A stretch of DNA of 50,555 nucleotides from Clostridia bacterium (GTDB lineage: Bacteria; Bacillota; Clostridia; CAKSNL01; HGM11501): assembly GCA_017411325.1 (NCBI GenBank), contig JAFQQJ010000049.1, positions 1 to 50,555 on the forward strand. The letters are read 5' to 3'. The position numbers were made by a program, and so were the translations under genes. Every line of letters begins with the position of its first letter. The stretch's first letter is position 1. Shown here piece after piece: positions 41,389-50,543 of this stretch. The notes beneath the pieces are model-generated. The model was not told where the DNA came from and made no database searches. It saw only the letters and a program-made list of their open reading frames with translations.

Positions 41389-42159
41389 ATGGATTTAAAG
41401 GAAAAAATAAAGGCAGGCAGGAGCATCTGCGGAACGCTTGTAAATATCCCTGCCATGTGCATTGCCGAAATGATGGGCTATTTTGATTATGACTATCTCT
41501 GGATAGACCTTGAACATTCGGCAATAACCCTTGATGTGTGCTATTCACAGATAGTTGCGGCAAAATCTGTGGGAAAGCAGGTTTTGATACGCGTTCCGCA
41601 AAACGACCTTACATACACCAAAAAGGTTCTTGAAATGGGACCTGACGGAATTATTTTTCCCATGGTAAGAAGTGCCGCAGAAGCAAAGGAGCTTCTTTCA
41701 TACACTCTGTACCCGCCCTACGGAACCAGGGGATGCGGGCCGCAGAGAGCTGTGAGATACGGCGTAGACGATGAAATTGCATTTTTCAGGGAAGGACACG
41801 GCAATTTATGTAGATTTATGCAGATTGAATGTAAAACCTTCATTGATGATATGGAAGAAATTGCAGAAAATCCCTTTATTGACGGATTTATTTTAGGGCT
41901 TGCGGATTTGTCCGGCTCAATAAACGAAATCGGTGACTTTTTCGGAGAAAACAATCTTGCTCTTGCGAAAAAGGCAATTGAAATTGCGACAAAGCACGGT
42001 AAAATCGTGGGCTCTGCAACCCTTGCCACGGACGAAGCAACGCTTACAATGCTTCACGATATGGGAATTAAAATGATAACCTGCGGTTCCGATTTCAATT
42101 ACATTGTAAACGGTGCCAAAAAGACCTATGAAGCGGTAAAAAAGGTTATAGAAAAATAA
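41389..42159 (+). CDS. HpcH/HpaI-type class II aldolase
   Basis: A 256-residue TIM-barrel aldolase of the HpaI/2-dehydro-3-deoxyglucarate aldolase family, which splits 2-oxo-3-deoxy acids to pyruvate plus an aldehyde using a metal ion. Motifs are GTLVNIPAMCIAEMMGYFDY, WIDLEHSAITLD, LIRVPQND, MGPDGIIFPMV, and YPPYGTRGCGPQRAVRYG, with QIECKTFID later. The length is typical. GGAGG precedes the ATG. It lies 14 bases before a PfkB kinase gene. I infer a role in sugar acid breakdown; the substrate is unknown. Confidence 0.88.
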   Translation: MDLKEKIKAGRSICGTLVNIPAMCIAEMMGYFDYDYLWIDLEHSAITLDVCYSQIVAAKSVGKQVLIRVPQNDLTYTKKVLEMGPDGIIFPMVRSAAEAKELLSYTLYPPYGTRGCGPQRAVRYGVDDEIAFFREGHGNLCRFMQIECKTFIDDMEEIAENPFIDGFILGLADLSGSINEIGDFFGENNLALAKKAIEIATKHGKIVGSATLATDEATLTMLHDMGIKMITCGSDFNYIVNGAKKTYEAVKKVIEK

Positions 42160-42173
42160 GGAGGAACAGGAAA

Positions 42174-43262
42174 ATGAGATATTCAGCACAGTTCAAATCT
42201 AAAAAAGAGCTTATTCAGAGTAAAACGGTTTGCGTTGGCTTTGACGGATTTATAGATTATATCATCCGTCCGGTGGAGTCCAGGCAGGACGAAGATAACT
42301 GCACATATTTTCCCACTATAGATAAGTTCGGGGAAAAAATTACAAGCCTTGCGGGAAGAAGCGGAAATGTTGAGCTTATCATCACCAATACGGATTTTGG
42401 CGGATGCGGCCCTCATTATGCAAACGGACTTGCAAATATGGGGATAGGTTGCACCTGTATCGGAGCTTTAGGCTATCCCGAAAAGAGCCCGGTATTTAAC
42501 TTAAACGAAAACTGCAAAACCATAACCGTCAGCGAGCCGGGTTATTCCTATGTGTTTGAATTCGGTGACGGTAAAATCATAATGAGCGACATCGAGAAAA
42601 TCAGCCGTCTTCGCTGGAGCGACCTTACAGAGCGCATCAGCATTGAAGAAATGGTTGCATATTTTGAAAAGGCGGACATCATAACTCTTGTTAACTGGAG
42701 TTATCTTGTTCACTTCCACGAGATATACGAAAAGTTTTTGGAGATAGTTATGCCGCGCCTTGAAAAGCGGGACAGAAAAATTTATATCGACATTGCAGAC
42801 TGTGCAAAGAGACAGCCTGAAGAGATAAAGGCGGCACTTAAAATGTTCGGAAAGTATTCTGCTTATGCTCCCACATATCTTGGCTTAAATAAGAGCGAAG
42901 CTATGGTTATGCACTCCGTTTTATGCGATGGCGAATACGAAGGCTCACTTCCCATTGCAAGAGCGATTAAAGAATATTCCGGCATCGGTACGGTTATAAT
43001 CCACCCTGTTGACAGCTCTGCCGCTGTATATGACGGCGGAGAGGTGGAGGTTTCGGGAATCCTTTGCGAAAAGCCGAAAAAGACCACAGGCGGCGGAGAT
43101 AACTTCAATTCCGGTTTTTGTGCAGGGCTTCTTGGCGGGCTTGATATAAAGAGCTGTCTTATCTCCGGTATGACAACATCCTATCTTTATGTTAAAAACG
43201 GAAAGTGTAACAGCTTTGACGATATAGCGGAAACAATGAAGATGTACGATGCTCAGGCGTAA
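42174..43262 (+). CDS. PfkB family carbohydrate kinase
   Basis: A 362-residue ribokinase-fold kinase. The N-terminal part has VCVGFDGFIDYI and FGGCGPHYANGLANMG. The C-terminal catalytic signature is TTGGGDNFNSGFCAGLLGG with Asp309 as the likely base, using GGGD where ribokinases have GAGD. The substrate pocket is not readable, but the preceding aldolase gene, 14 bases away, and the following TIM-barrel gene suggest a dedicated sugar or sugar acid pathway. The ribosome-binding site AAGGAGG is good. The kinase is somewhat longer than typical ribokinases. Confidence 0.85.
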   Translation: MRYSAQFKSKKELIQSKTVCVGFDGFIDYIIRPVESRQDEDNCTYFPTIDKFGEKITSLAGRSGNVELIITNTDFGGCGPHYANGLANMGIGCTCIGALGYPEKSPVFNLNENCKTITVSEPGYSYVFEFGDGKIIMSDIEKISRLRWSDLTERISIEEMVAYFEKADIITLVNWSYLVHFHEIYEKFLEIVMPRLEKRDRKIYIDIADCAKRQPEEIKAALKMFGKYSAYAPTYLGLNKSEAMVMHSVLCDGEYEGSLPIARAIKEYSGIGTVIIHPVDSSAAVYDGGEVEVSGILCEKPKKTTGGGDNFNSGFCAGLLGGLDIKSCLISGMTTSYLYVKNGKCNSFDDIAETMKMYDAQA

Positions 43263-43292
43263 TATAGAACCAAAAAAGCATAATACAGCATC

Positions 43293-43320
43293 TTGAAAAA
43301 ATTTTTCGGAATGCTATAAT
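43293..43320 (+). promoter_or_regulatory. Promoter for the 636-aa TIM-barrel gene
   Basis: TTGAAA at 43293-43298, a 16-base spacer, and a perfect TATAAT at 43315-43320, 24 bases before the start at 43345, which has an AGGAGGG ribosome-binding site. Confidence 0.65.
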
Positions 43321-43344
43321 AGACTTAGGACAGGAGGGATTTCT

Positions 43345-45255
43345 ATGTATAAAATAACAGTACCCGTAATGAATTCCACAGTAACAAGAGTAGGAAGGGA
43401 AGAAAGCCTTAAGGAAATCGAAAAGTTTGAGGCATCAAGGGTTCTTCTTGCTTTTGAAGATCTTACTGAAGATAAAGAAAAGCGGGAAGCAGAATTTAAA
43501 AATCTTAAAGTAAATACAGAGTTTTTCAAATCTCATGGTTATGAGGTTGGTGCGTGGATTGTGCCGCTTAATTCAAAAAATGAAGCTTATCAGGATATGA
43601 TAAAGATAAACGGTAATCCCGTTAAAGGTCTTAAGTGTCCTTCGTGCGAAGGCTTCAGGGGTTTTGCAAGAGAGTATTATAAAGGGCTTGCCGCATCGGG
43701 CGTTGATATGATTTTAATTGACGACGGCTTCCGCTACAGTATTTTAGGTGATGCCCCCGGTTGCTTATGTCCCTGGCATATGAAGGAAATTGAGAGAATA
43801 ACGGGCGAAGCAAAAACGAGGGAAGAGCTTCGCGAATACATAGTAAAGGGCGGAAAAAATAAGTTCCGTGATGCTTACCTTGAAGCTAACGGAAATGCTA
43901 TGCGCCTTTTTGCAAGTGATATGAGAAAGGCTGTAAACGAAGTCAACCCAAATGTCAGAATCGGTCTTTGCGCCTGCATGGGACAGTGGGATATCGACGG
44001 AATTGACGCCTCTGAGCTTGTGAAGATTTTCGCGGGCGATACAAAGCCCTTTATGCGCTTTATCGGCGCTCCCTACTGGGCGGTAAACAGAAACTGGGGA
44101 AATCAGGTACAGGATGCAATCGACCTTACAAGGGTTGAAAAATCCTGGATGAAGGATTCGGATATCGAAGTAATTGCCGAGGGCGATGTATGGCCCCGCC
44201 CCAGAACCGTTTGCCCCGCAAGCTATGCCGAGTGCTTCGATATGGCAGTTCGTGCATCGGGCTGTGCAGACGGAATGCTTAAATACGGTATGGACTATTT
44301 TTCAAATACCGATTATGAGCAGGGGTATGCGGCGGCATATTTAAGAAATAAGCCTGTCTATGAAGCTATAGAAAAGCATTTTACGGATAAAACACCTGTT
44401 GGCGTAAAGGTTTATGAGGTTGCCGCAAAGGTAGCCGATATGGTACACCCCACAAAGGTGAATTCGGGTCCCGATATGACACGCGATATGGAAATGATTT
44501 TCTTCCCCAAGGCATCAAGAACTTTTGCTTTCAATGCAATTCCCACTGTTTACGAGGGAGAGGGAGAAGGAATGGTAACTGCTGTATTTGACGAAAATGC
44601 AAGACACATTCCTTTAAGTGAAATAGGAAAGGGACTTATAATTGACATTGCCGCGGCTGAAATTTTAACCGGGCGCGGAGTTGATGTGGGAATAGAGGAA
44701 ATCGGAAATGCTGAGTCTGCAGGCGGCGGAAACCACTATTACGGAACAGAGCGTTTCCTTGAGAACAACAATGAAATAAGAGCCGACGAAGCAACGGTTT
44801 ATAACCTGAAGCTTAAGGACGGAGCCATTGTTTTAAGCGATACCGAGGTGATGGTCGAAAGAACACCTGTATCATATTTCTATGAAAATAAAGCCGGTCA
44901 GCGCTTTTTAGTCCTTAACATCAATACCCGTTCGCCGAGAGATACACTTCTTAAGCACTACGAAAGAGCAAGACAGTATCAGAAGGCGGTTAAGTGGATA
45001 TCGGGCGAAAGTCTGCCTGTTGAAATTTCGGGCCACCCCGCAGTTTATATGATTTGCAAAAAGGGAGAAGATGAAAGCCTTGCAACAGGTCTTTGCAATC
45101 TTCACGCTGACGGAATCTATGATGCAGAAGCTCTTCTTTCAGATGATTATAAGGAAATTGAATTTATAAACTGCAAAGGAAAGCTTGAGGGAAGAAAGGT
45201 TTATATAGAAAAAATTGAAGCATTTTCATTTGCGGGATTTGTATTAAAGAAATAA
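43345..45255 (+). CDS. Large cytosolic TIM-barrel protein, putative glycoside hydrolase
   Basis: A 636-residue protein without signal peptide. Residues about 1-330 look like a TIM barrel of the glycosidase superfamily: VLLAFEDL, YEVGAWIVPLN, GVDMILIDDGFRYS (Asp126, Asp127), RIGLCACMGQWDIDG and EGDVWPRPRTVCPASYAE. Cys98 and Cys101 in LKCPSCEGF, and Cys140, Cys142 and His145 in PGCLCPWHM, could bind a metal or stabilise the fold. The part after about 390 is beta-rich, like the accessory domains of glycosidases. I do not recognise a named family. Its own promoter precedes it, but it is next to the aldolase and kinase genes and may act on the same sugar. Confidence 0.65.
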   Translation: MYKITVPVMNSTVTRVGREESLKEIEKFEASRVLLAFEDLTEDKEKREAEFKNLKVNTEFFKSHGYEVGAWIVPLNSKNEAYQDMIKINGNPVKGLKCPSCEGFRGFAREYYKGLAASGVDMILIDDGFRYSILGDAPGCLCPWHMKEIERITGEAKTREELREYIVKGGKNKFRDAYLEANGNAMRLFASDMRKAVNEVNPNVRIGLCACMGQWDIDGIDASELVKIFAGDTKPFMRFIGAPYWAVNRNWGNQVQDAIDLTRVEKSWMKDSDIEVIAEGDVWPRPRTVCPASYAECFDMAVRASGCADGMLKYGMDYFSNTDYEQGYAAAYLRNKPVYEAIEKHFTDKTPVGVKVYEVAAKVADMVHPTKVNSGPDMTRDMEMIFFPKASRTFAFNAIPTVYEGEGEGMVTAVFDENARHIPLSEIGKGLIIDIAAAEILTGRGVDVGIEEIGNAESAGGGNHYYGTERFLENNNEIRADEATVYNLKLKDGAIVLSDTEVMVERTPVSYFYENKAGQRFLVLNINTRSPRDTLLKHYERARQYQKAVKWISGESLPVEISGHPAVYMICKKGEDESLATGLCNLHADGIYDAEALLSDDYKEIEFINCKGKLEGRKVYIEKIEAFSFAGFVLKK

Positions 45256-45259
45256 TTGC

Positions 45260-45292
45260 AGGGCTGTTCCCTTTTTGGGGACAGCCCTTTTG
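45260..45292 (+). terminator. Terminator after the TIM-barrel gene
   Basis: AGGGCTGTTCCC and GGGGACAGCCCT form a stem with a T-rich loop and a short TTTT tail. Confidence 0.82.
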
Positions 45293-45370
45293 GTTAAGTT
45301 GCATATTTACTTTTTCGGCATAATATGATATAATCCGTAAAAGATAAAATGACAGTAAGGAGAATGGCGT

Positions 45371-46132
45371 ATGAAAGACAAATTTGCAATATTTTTGGAT
45401 ATTGACGGAACAATTTTTGACGGAAAAGAAATTAAGAAAGAAGATATTGACGCAATAAATAAGGCAAGAAAAGCCGGCCATTTTGTTTTTATAAATACGG
45501 GAAGAAGCTATGCGGTGATTCAGGACGAAATAAAAAGGCTGGAGCTTGACGGAATAATTGCGGGGCTTGGTACTCATATTACATACAAAGGCAAAACCTT
45601 AAGAGGAGTAATTATTCCTCCTGAATTGCTTTGCGACATCGCTGAATATGCACTTTCTGAAAATCTGACAATCCAGTTTCAGGGAGAAACGGAAAGCCTT
45701 TTTATAAACTGTGATATGGATCCTGAAAAAACGGTTACGGATGCATCCGATATGCTTGGAAAATTCCGGGATGTAAGAATATCAAAGTTTATAATAAAGG
45801 ATCAGTTTTCCGAAAAAGACAGAGCGTTTCTTTCGGATAAATTTGATATATATCAGTTTAAGGCATACGGCGAGGTGGCTCCAAAGGGCTACAGCAAGGC
45901 GCGCGGAATAAAAATTATTGAAGATTATCTTGGTATCCCTCACGAAAACACCATTGCAATAGGTGACAGTGCCAATGACTCTGATATGATAGGGTATGCA
46001 GCTATCGGCGTTGCTATGGGAAATGCCGAAGCCTCGCTTAAGCTTAAAGCAGACTATGTTACAGCATCAATTAAAGATGCCGGCGTTTCAAAAGCTATCA
46101 AAAAAATTGTTCTCGGCGGAGGCGAAGAATGA
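45371..46132 (+). CDS. HAD superfamily hydrolase, Cof type
   Basis: A 253-residue phosphatase. Motif I is FLDIDGTIFDG with nucleophile Asp10 and acid Asp12, motif II is FINTGRSY, and motifs III and IV are APKGYSKARGI and IGDSANDSDMIGYA with GVAMGNA. Proteins of this Cof/YidA subgroup dephosphorylate sugar phosphates, flavin or pyridoxal compounds. AAGGAG stands before the ATG, and a TTTACT...TATAAT pair (45307-45334) could be its promoter. Its stop overlaps the ClC gene (ATGA). Substrate unknown. Confidence 0.9.
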   Translation: MKDKFAIFLDIDGTIFDGKEIKKEDIDAINKARKAGHFVFINTGRSYAVIQDEIKRLELDGIIAGLGTHITYKGKTLRGVIIPPELLCDIAEYALSENLTIQFQGETESLFINCDMDPEKTVTDASDMLGKFRDVRISKFIIKDQFSEKDRAFLSDKFDIYQFKAYGEVAPKGYSKARGIKIIEDYLGIPHENTIAIGDSANDSDMIGYAAIGVAMGNAEASLKLKADYVTASIKDAGVSKAIKKIVLGGGEE

Positions 46133-47358
46133 TGACAGCGGTTGGTTTTTTCGGCAAAATGAAAAAGATGCTTTTATGGATAGCGCTTTCTGTGATGACA
46201 GGGGCAGCAACAGGAGTGGTGGGAGCAGTTTTTCATCACCTGATCTCTGATGTCACTTCTTTTCGAGAAAAACACGATTGGGTGATTTTTCTGCTTCCTT
46301 TGGCGGCGGTTATTATAACTTTCATATACAGCTTTTCAAAGGAAAAGCTTACTACCGATACAGTTTTTTCGGGAATACGGGAAAAACGCGAGATTTCTCC
46401 TCTTTTGACACCGTTTATCTTTATATCAAGTATAATATCTCACCTTGTGGGAGCAAGCGTCGGAAGAGAAGGGGCGGCACTTCAGATCGGCGGAGGAATC
46501 GGAAGCGGCATAGGACATATGCTTAAGGTTGGGGATAATGAGCGCGGAAGGCTTCTTGTGCTTGGTATGAGCGGGGCTTTTGCTGCAATATTTATGACTC
46601 CGGTTACAGCCGCATTTTTTGCAATTGAAGTTCTTACAGTGGGACATATGAGATATTACAGGATATTCTATTGTATGATATCTTCTCTCACGGCCTTTGC
46701 GATAAGCCTTGCTATGGGAAATGGGAAGACGGAATTTCCCTTTGTCAATGATATGGCTTTTGACTTTGACACAGTGCTTAAATGCGCGCTTTTAGCCCTC
46801 ATTTCAGGCTTCATTGCTCATCTTTTTTGCCATACAATTCATATTACGGAAAAATATTCCGAGAAAATCCTGAAAAACAGATATATACGTGCAGCGGTAC
46901 TGGGTACGGCGGCATTGGCCATTACTCTTATATCCGGAACAAGAATGTACAACGGTGCGGGAATGGATGTAATCAATCTTTTCCTGTCGGGAGATAATGA
47001 GGCTATCTTAAGTCTTATGACCGGCATTACACTGTTCGCGTTTTTAATTAAAATGGTGATTACCGCTTTGAGTATCTCGGCGGGATTCAAGGGTGGAGAA
47101 ATTGTTCCTTCATTTTATATAGGCGCGGCATTCGGCATTCTTTTCGGAATGATGGCAGGGCTTGATTTGTCCTTTGCGGCATCGGTTGGAATGATAGTGC
47201 TTTTCACCGGAATAACAAACTGTCCGGTGGCATCGTTAATCCTTGCGACTGAGCTGTTCGGAAGCGGAAATATAGTTTTTTATGCTCTGGCTGTCGGAAT
47301 AGGGTTCGTTTCATCAGGCAAAAAAGGTATTTATATGGAACAGAAACTGGCATATTGA
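46129..47358 (+). CDS. ClC family chloride channel or antiporter
   Basis: A 409-residue membrane protein with about ten hydrophobic segments. The ClC selectivity motif is GREGAALQIGGGIGSGIG with the gating Glu114, followed by GMSGAFAAIFMTPVTAAFFA. A further stretch, GGEIVPSFYIGAAFGILFG, is the second filter part (GGxxxPSxxxGA). Its ATG overlaps the HAD stop. Bacterial homologues exchange chloride or fluoride for protons or conduct chloride; the Ala after GREG in place of Pro is a small deviation. Transport mode cannot be decided from the sequence alone. Confidence 0.93.
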   Translation: MMTAVGFFGKMKKMLLWIALSVMTGAATGVVGAVFHHLISDVTSFREKHDWVIFLLPLAAVIITFIYSFSKEKLTTDTVFSGIREKREISPLLTPFIFISSIISHLVGASVGREGAALQIGGGIGSGIGHMLKVGDNERGRLLVLGMSGAFAAIFMTPVTAAFFAIEVLTVGHMRYYRIFYCMISSLTAFAISLAMGNGKTEFPFVNDMAFDFDTVLKCALLALISGFIAHLFCHTIHITEKYSEKILKNRYIRAAVLGTAALAITLISGTRMYNGAGMDVINLFLSGDNEAILSLMTGITLFAFLIKMVITALSISAGFKGGEIVPSFYIGAAFGILFGMMAGLDLSFAASVGMIVLFTGITNCPVASLILATELFGSGNIVFYALAVGIGFVSSGKKGIYMEQKLAY

Positions 47359-47368
47359 AGGGATGAAA

Positions 47369-48556
47369 ATGAAAAAATATAATCTGACACTTTTTGTAAG
47401 CTATGTGGGCTATGTGATACAGGCTCTCGTAATAAATTTTGCACCCCTTTTGTTTATCACCTTCTCTGAGGAATACAATCTTACTTTAAGCCAGATAAGC
47501 ACATTGGTTGTGGTGAATTTCACATCACAGCTTACTATGGATTTTCTGTCTACCTGGTATGTTGACAGGCTCGGTTACAGAAAAACCGCTCTGGCGGCAC
47601 ACATATCGGCGACACTTGGCATAGCAGGGCTTGCCTTTTTACCCCAAATAATGCCTACACCCTTTTCGGGCCTTCTTATTTCTATGGTGCTTTGCGGAAT
47701 GGGCGGCGGGATAATAGAGGTAATCGTAAGTCCGATTGTTGAGGCGCTTCCCACAAAGTCAAAGTCTGCATCTATGAGTCTGCTTCATTCTTTTTACAGC
47801 TGGGGACAGCTTCTTACTGTGCTTTTATCAACGGTGTTTTTTTTGAAAATCGGTATTGGTTCTTGGAAAATACTGGCACTTTTATGGGCACTTGTCCCTT
47901 TTATAAATGGAATTCTGTTTACCTTTGTGCCGATAGTACCTCTTGTAAAGGAAGGCGAAAAAGGGCTTACCGTAAAGGAAATACTGAAAGTAAGGGTGTT
48001 TTATGTATTCGCCGTTGCCATGCTGGCAGGAGGCGCGGCAGAGCAGGCAATTATTCAATGGGCATCGGCATATGCGGAAAGCGGGCTCGGAATTTCGAAA
48101 ACGGCAGGGGATCTTTTAGGCCCTTGTGTATTCGCTTTTCTGATGGGATTATCCAGAGTTTTTTACTCTCTGTTCCACGAAAAAATAAAGCTTATTAACT
48201 TTATGATAGGCAGCTCGGCACTTCTTATGATATCATTCCTTATGACATCCCTTTGCGAAAATCCGGTGCTGTCGTTATCGGGCTGTGCACTTTCAGGTCT
48301 GGCTGTGGGAATTGCCTGGCCCGGAATGCTTAGTCTGACATCACGCCATATAAAAAACGGCGGAACTGCAATGTTTGCGATACTTGCATTTTTTGGTGAT
48401 GTGGGATGTATAATAGGCCCCGGTATAACGGGCTGGGTTTCCGATATGGCCGGAGGAAATATGCGGAGCGGATTTTTGGTGTCTGTAATATATCCTTTGA
48501 TGATGCTGTCTATGCTTCTTATTATTTGCCGGTTGAAAAGGAAGAGGAGAATATGA
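47369..48556 (+). CDS. Major facilitator superfamily transporter
   Basis: A 395-residue membrane protein with about twelve hydrophobic segments. The N-terminal half has YVIQALVINFAPLLF and the loop YVDRLGYRKTAL, equal to the MFS motif A in form (D-R-x-G-x-R). AAGGG lies six bases before ATG 47369; the ATG at 47363 is too close to it. It resembles FucP- or GlcP-like sugar transporters and YfmO/TsgA-like members, but the substrate is unclear. Four bases overlap with the metallo-beta-lactamase gene. Confidence 0.88.
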   Translation: MKKYNLTLFVSYVGYVIQALVINFAPLLFITFSEEYNLTLSQISTLVVVNFTSQLTMDFLSTWYVDRLGYRKTALAAHISATLGIAGLAFLPQIMPTPFSGLLISMVLCGMGGGIIEVIVSPIVEALPTKSKSASMSLLHSFYSWGQLLTVLLSTVFFLKIGIGSWKILALLWALVPFINGILFTFVPIVPLVKEGEKGLTVKEILKVRVFYVFAVAMLAGGAAEQAIIQWASAYAESGLGISKTAGDLLGPCVFAFLMGLSRVFYSLFHEKIKLINFMIGSSALLMISFLMTSLCENPVLSLSGCALSGLAVGIAWPGMLSLTSRHIKNGGTAMFAILAFFGDVGCIIGPGITGWVSDMAGGNMRSGFLVSVIYPLMMLSMLLIICRLKRKRRI

Positions 48557-49425
48557 AGAAAAAGATATTGGTTATATTCTTAATGGCACTTATATTGGCT
48601 CTTTCCGAAAAGCTTTTCGGCGGAGAACCTTTCTTTTCAGAACGGGAAAAAGGAAAGCTTTACGTTTTTGCAATTGATGTAGGGCAGGCGGATTCTACCC
48701 TTATATTGCTTCCTGACGGAGAAAATATGCTTATAGATGCGGGCAACAGAGAGGATACAAAGCTTGTGACGGAGTTTATCAGGGAACTGGGAATAAGGAA
48801 GCTTGACTATGTAATTGCAACACATCCCCACGAGGATCATATCGGAGGAATGAGCGGAGTAATAAAAAGCTTCGATATAGAAAATTTCTATATGCCTGAT
48901 GCTGTTAATACAACGGTGTATTACGAGGATATGATTGACGCACTTTATGAGGAGGACGTAAAGGTTCTGACAGCAAAAAAAGGTGTAATCGTAAAGAATG
49001 ACGATTGCAGAGTGGAAATGCTTTCGCCAAGAACAATGGAATACGATGACTTAAACCATGTAAGTGCAGTTGTGCGAATAGTTTACGGAGAAAATTCGTT
49101 TATTTTAATGGGCGATGCGGAAAAGATAAACGAATATGATATTATGGAAGATTACGGAAATGAAATAGAAAGTGATGTACTTAAAATAGGACATCACGGC
49201 TCTGATACATCGAGCTCTTATGATTTTCTCAAAACGGTAAATCCGGAGCTTGCGTTTATATCTCTCGGTGCGGAAAACGATTACGGTCATCCTCATAAAG
49301 AGGTGAAGTCCCGTCTTAAAAAGCTTGAAATACCATATTACAGAACGGATGAATCGGGCACTCTTGTTTTCATAAGCGACGGAGAAAATATAGATGTGAA
49401 AACCGAAAAGGAAGAAGTGGAGTAA
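48553..49425 (+). CDS. ComEC/Rec2-like metallo-beta-lactamase fold hydrolase
   Basis: A 290-residue protein with an N-terminal hydrophobic segment (residues 4-17), so it is exported or membrane-tethered. It has the metallo-beta-lactamase signature ATHPHEDHIGG (His91, His93, Asp95, His96), preceded by FAIDVGQADSTLI and IDAGNRED, and followed by ILMGDAEK and KIGHHGSDTSSS. This pattern belongs to the stand-alone homologues of the ComEC C-terminal nuclease-like domain. ATG 48553 overlaps the MFS stop (ATGA). A DUF3006 gene follows immediately, a common pairing. Nucleic acid degradation outside the cell is a reasonable inference. Confidence 0.92.
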   Translation: MKKKILVIFLMALILALSEKLFGGEPFFSEREKGKLYVFAIDVGQADSTLILLPDGENMLIDAGNREDTKLVTEFIRELGIRKLDYVIATHPHEDHIGGMSGVIKSFDIENFYMPDAVNTTVYYEDMIDALYEEDVKVLTAKKGVIVKNDDCRVEMLSPRTMEYDDLNHVSAVVRIVYGENSFILMGDAEKINEYDIMEDYGNEIESDVLKIGHHGSDTSSSYDFLKTVNPELAFISLGAENDYGHPHKEVKSRLKKLEIPYYRTDESGTLVFISDGENIDVKTEKEEVE

Positions 49426-49629
49426 ATGAAGGTTGTTGTAGACAGAAAAGAAGGAACCCTGCTGGTTCTTTCTTTGCCGGATGGAGAATGCATAAATGTA
49501 AGCGGGAAAATCTGTCCTGAGGCAAAGGAAGGGGATATCATAAACATAGAAATTCTTGCGGATGAAACAAAACAGAGGAAGATGTCCCTCGGAGAAAAGC
49601 TTAAGAAACTAAAAAAACACAACATCTGA
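49426..49629 (+). CDS. DUF3006 family small protein
   Basis: A 67-residue protein beginning directly after the stop of the metallo-beta-lactamase gene (TAAATG). The VVDRKEGTLLVLSL opening, the KEGDIINIEI strand and the basic KKLKKLKKHN-type tail match DUF3006, small OB-like proteins frequently beside ComEC-like genes. The function is unknown. It is the last gene of the HAD-ClC-MFS-hydrolase-DUF3006 unit. Confidence 0.88.
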   Translation: MKVVVDRKEGTLLVLSLPDGECINVSGKICPEAKEGDIINIEILADETKQRKMSLGEKLKKLKKHNI

Positions 49630-49642
49630 CAAAGATATTGCT

Positions 49643-49670
49643 TGACAACAATGCTATGATGTGATAATAT
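49643..49670 (+). promoter_or_regulatory. Promoter of the hemolysin III gene
   Basis: TTGACA at 49643-49648, a 16-base spacer, and TAATAT at 49665-49670, 38 bases before the start at 49709. Confidence 0.65.
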
Positions 49671-49708
49671 GGTATTTGATACTAGATGATACGGAAGGGA
49701 GAATACTT

Positions 49709-50380
49709 ATGGCATTTGTAAAAAGCTTTAACAATCAGTCATTGGGAGAAGAGATATCCAATGCGGTTTCTCACGGCATCGGAATGCTTTTGTCAATTGC
49801 GGGAACAGCGGTTTTAATCGTAATGGCGGTGATGAGAAGCAGTGCAATTGGAGTTGTGAGTGCTTCGCTTTACGGCGCAAGCCTCATAATAATGTACCTC
49901 TTTTCCACTCTTTATCATTCAATTACAAACTTCAAGGCTAAAAAGGTTTTTCAGATATTTGACCATTGCTCAATCTATCTTCTTATCGTCGGCACATACA
50001 TTCCGATAAGTCTTGTTATGCTTGGAAAGCTTCAGGGGATGCCGGCTCTCGGATGGACAATTTTCGGAATAAATTCTGCCTGTATGCTGCTGGGGATAAT
50101 ATTGAATGCCGTAAACCTTGAAAAGTATAAGAAAATAACCCTTGCTCTTGATATAATAATGGGGTGGCTCATTATTTTCAGCATCCGCTATGTGTGGAAT
50201 CAGGTTGGTCTCGGCGGTATGGTGTATATGGTAACGGGCGGACTTGCCTATACGGTCGGAATACTTTTTTATAAAATGAAAAAAACAAAGTATATGCATT
50301 TCGTGTGGCACCTTTTCGTACTGCTCGGAAGTATAATGCATTACTTCTTCGTGCTTTTCTACTGTTATCCTGAAATATAA
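49709..50380 (+). CDS. Hemolysin III family (PAQR-type) membrane protein
   Basis: A 223-residue membrane protein with seven hydrophobic segments. The family motifs are EEISNAVSHGIGMLL with His near residue 22, YLFSTLYHSITN (His), DHCSIYLLIVGTYIPI (Asp, His) and the C-terminal FVWHLFVLLGSIMHYFFV (two His), which together form the PAQR-like zinc site. I start at ATG 49709 with GAAGGGAG before it; the frame from 49661 has no ribosome-binding site. Bacterial members are not proven hemolysins in most cases, and a ceramidase-like hydrolase role has been suggested for the superfamily. Confidence 0.93.
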   Translation: MAFVKSFNNQSLGEEISNAVSHGIGMLLSIAGTAVLIVMAVMRSSAIGVVSASLYGASLIIMYLFSTLYHSITNFKAKKVFQIFDHCSIYLLIVGTYIPISLVMLGKLQGMPALGWTIFGINSACMLLGIILNAVNLEKYKKITLALDIIMGWLIIFSIRYVWNQVGLGGMVYMVTGGLAYTVGILFYKMKKTKYMHFVWHLFVLLGSIMHYFFVLFYCYPEI

Positions 50381-50381
50381 A

Positions 50382-50416
50382 CAAACAAGCTGATGCATTG
50401 CATCAGCTTGTTTGTT
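50382..50416 (+). terminator. Long hairpin after the hemolysin III gene
   Basis: ACAAACAAGCTGATGC and GCATCAGCTTGTTTGT form a 16-bp perfect stem with an ATT loop. The following bases are GTAAAA and not a T run, so termination is likely but not of textbook form. Confidence 0.65.
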
Positions 50417-50476
50417 GTAAAAGGAAAACCACGCGATAGTCGCGTGGTTCAGTGAAGGTTAACCGATGAACAAAAA

Positions 50477-50535
50477 CCTCCAATGTGATATAATAAAACT
50501 GACCTGCCAGTCAAGAATAAAAATCACATTGGAGG
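50477..50535 (+). promoter_or_regulatory. 13-bp hairpin covering the transposase ribosome-binding site
   Basis: CCTCCAATGTGAT at 50477-50489 is the exact inverted copy of ATCACATTGGAGG at 50523-50535. The right arm holds GGAGG for ATG 50544. TATAAT lies at 50489-50494 at the start of the loop. Confidence 0.7.
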
Positions 50536-50543
50536 ATTTATCT

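Noticed and set aside
48406..48552. Longer N-terminus for the metallo-beta-lactamase
   Set aside because: It overlaps the MFS gene by 150 bases and puts a hydrophilic stretch before the membrane anchor; ATG 48553 with ATGA overlap fits better.
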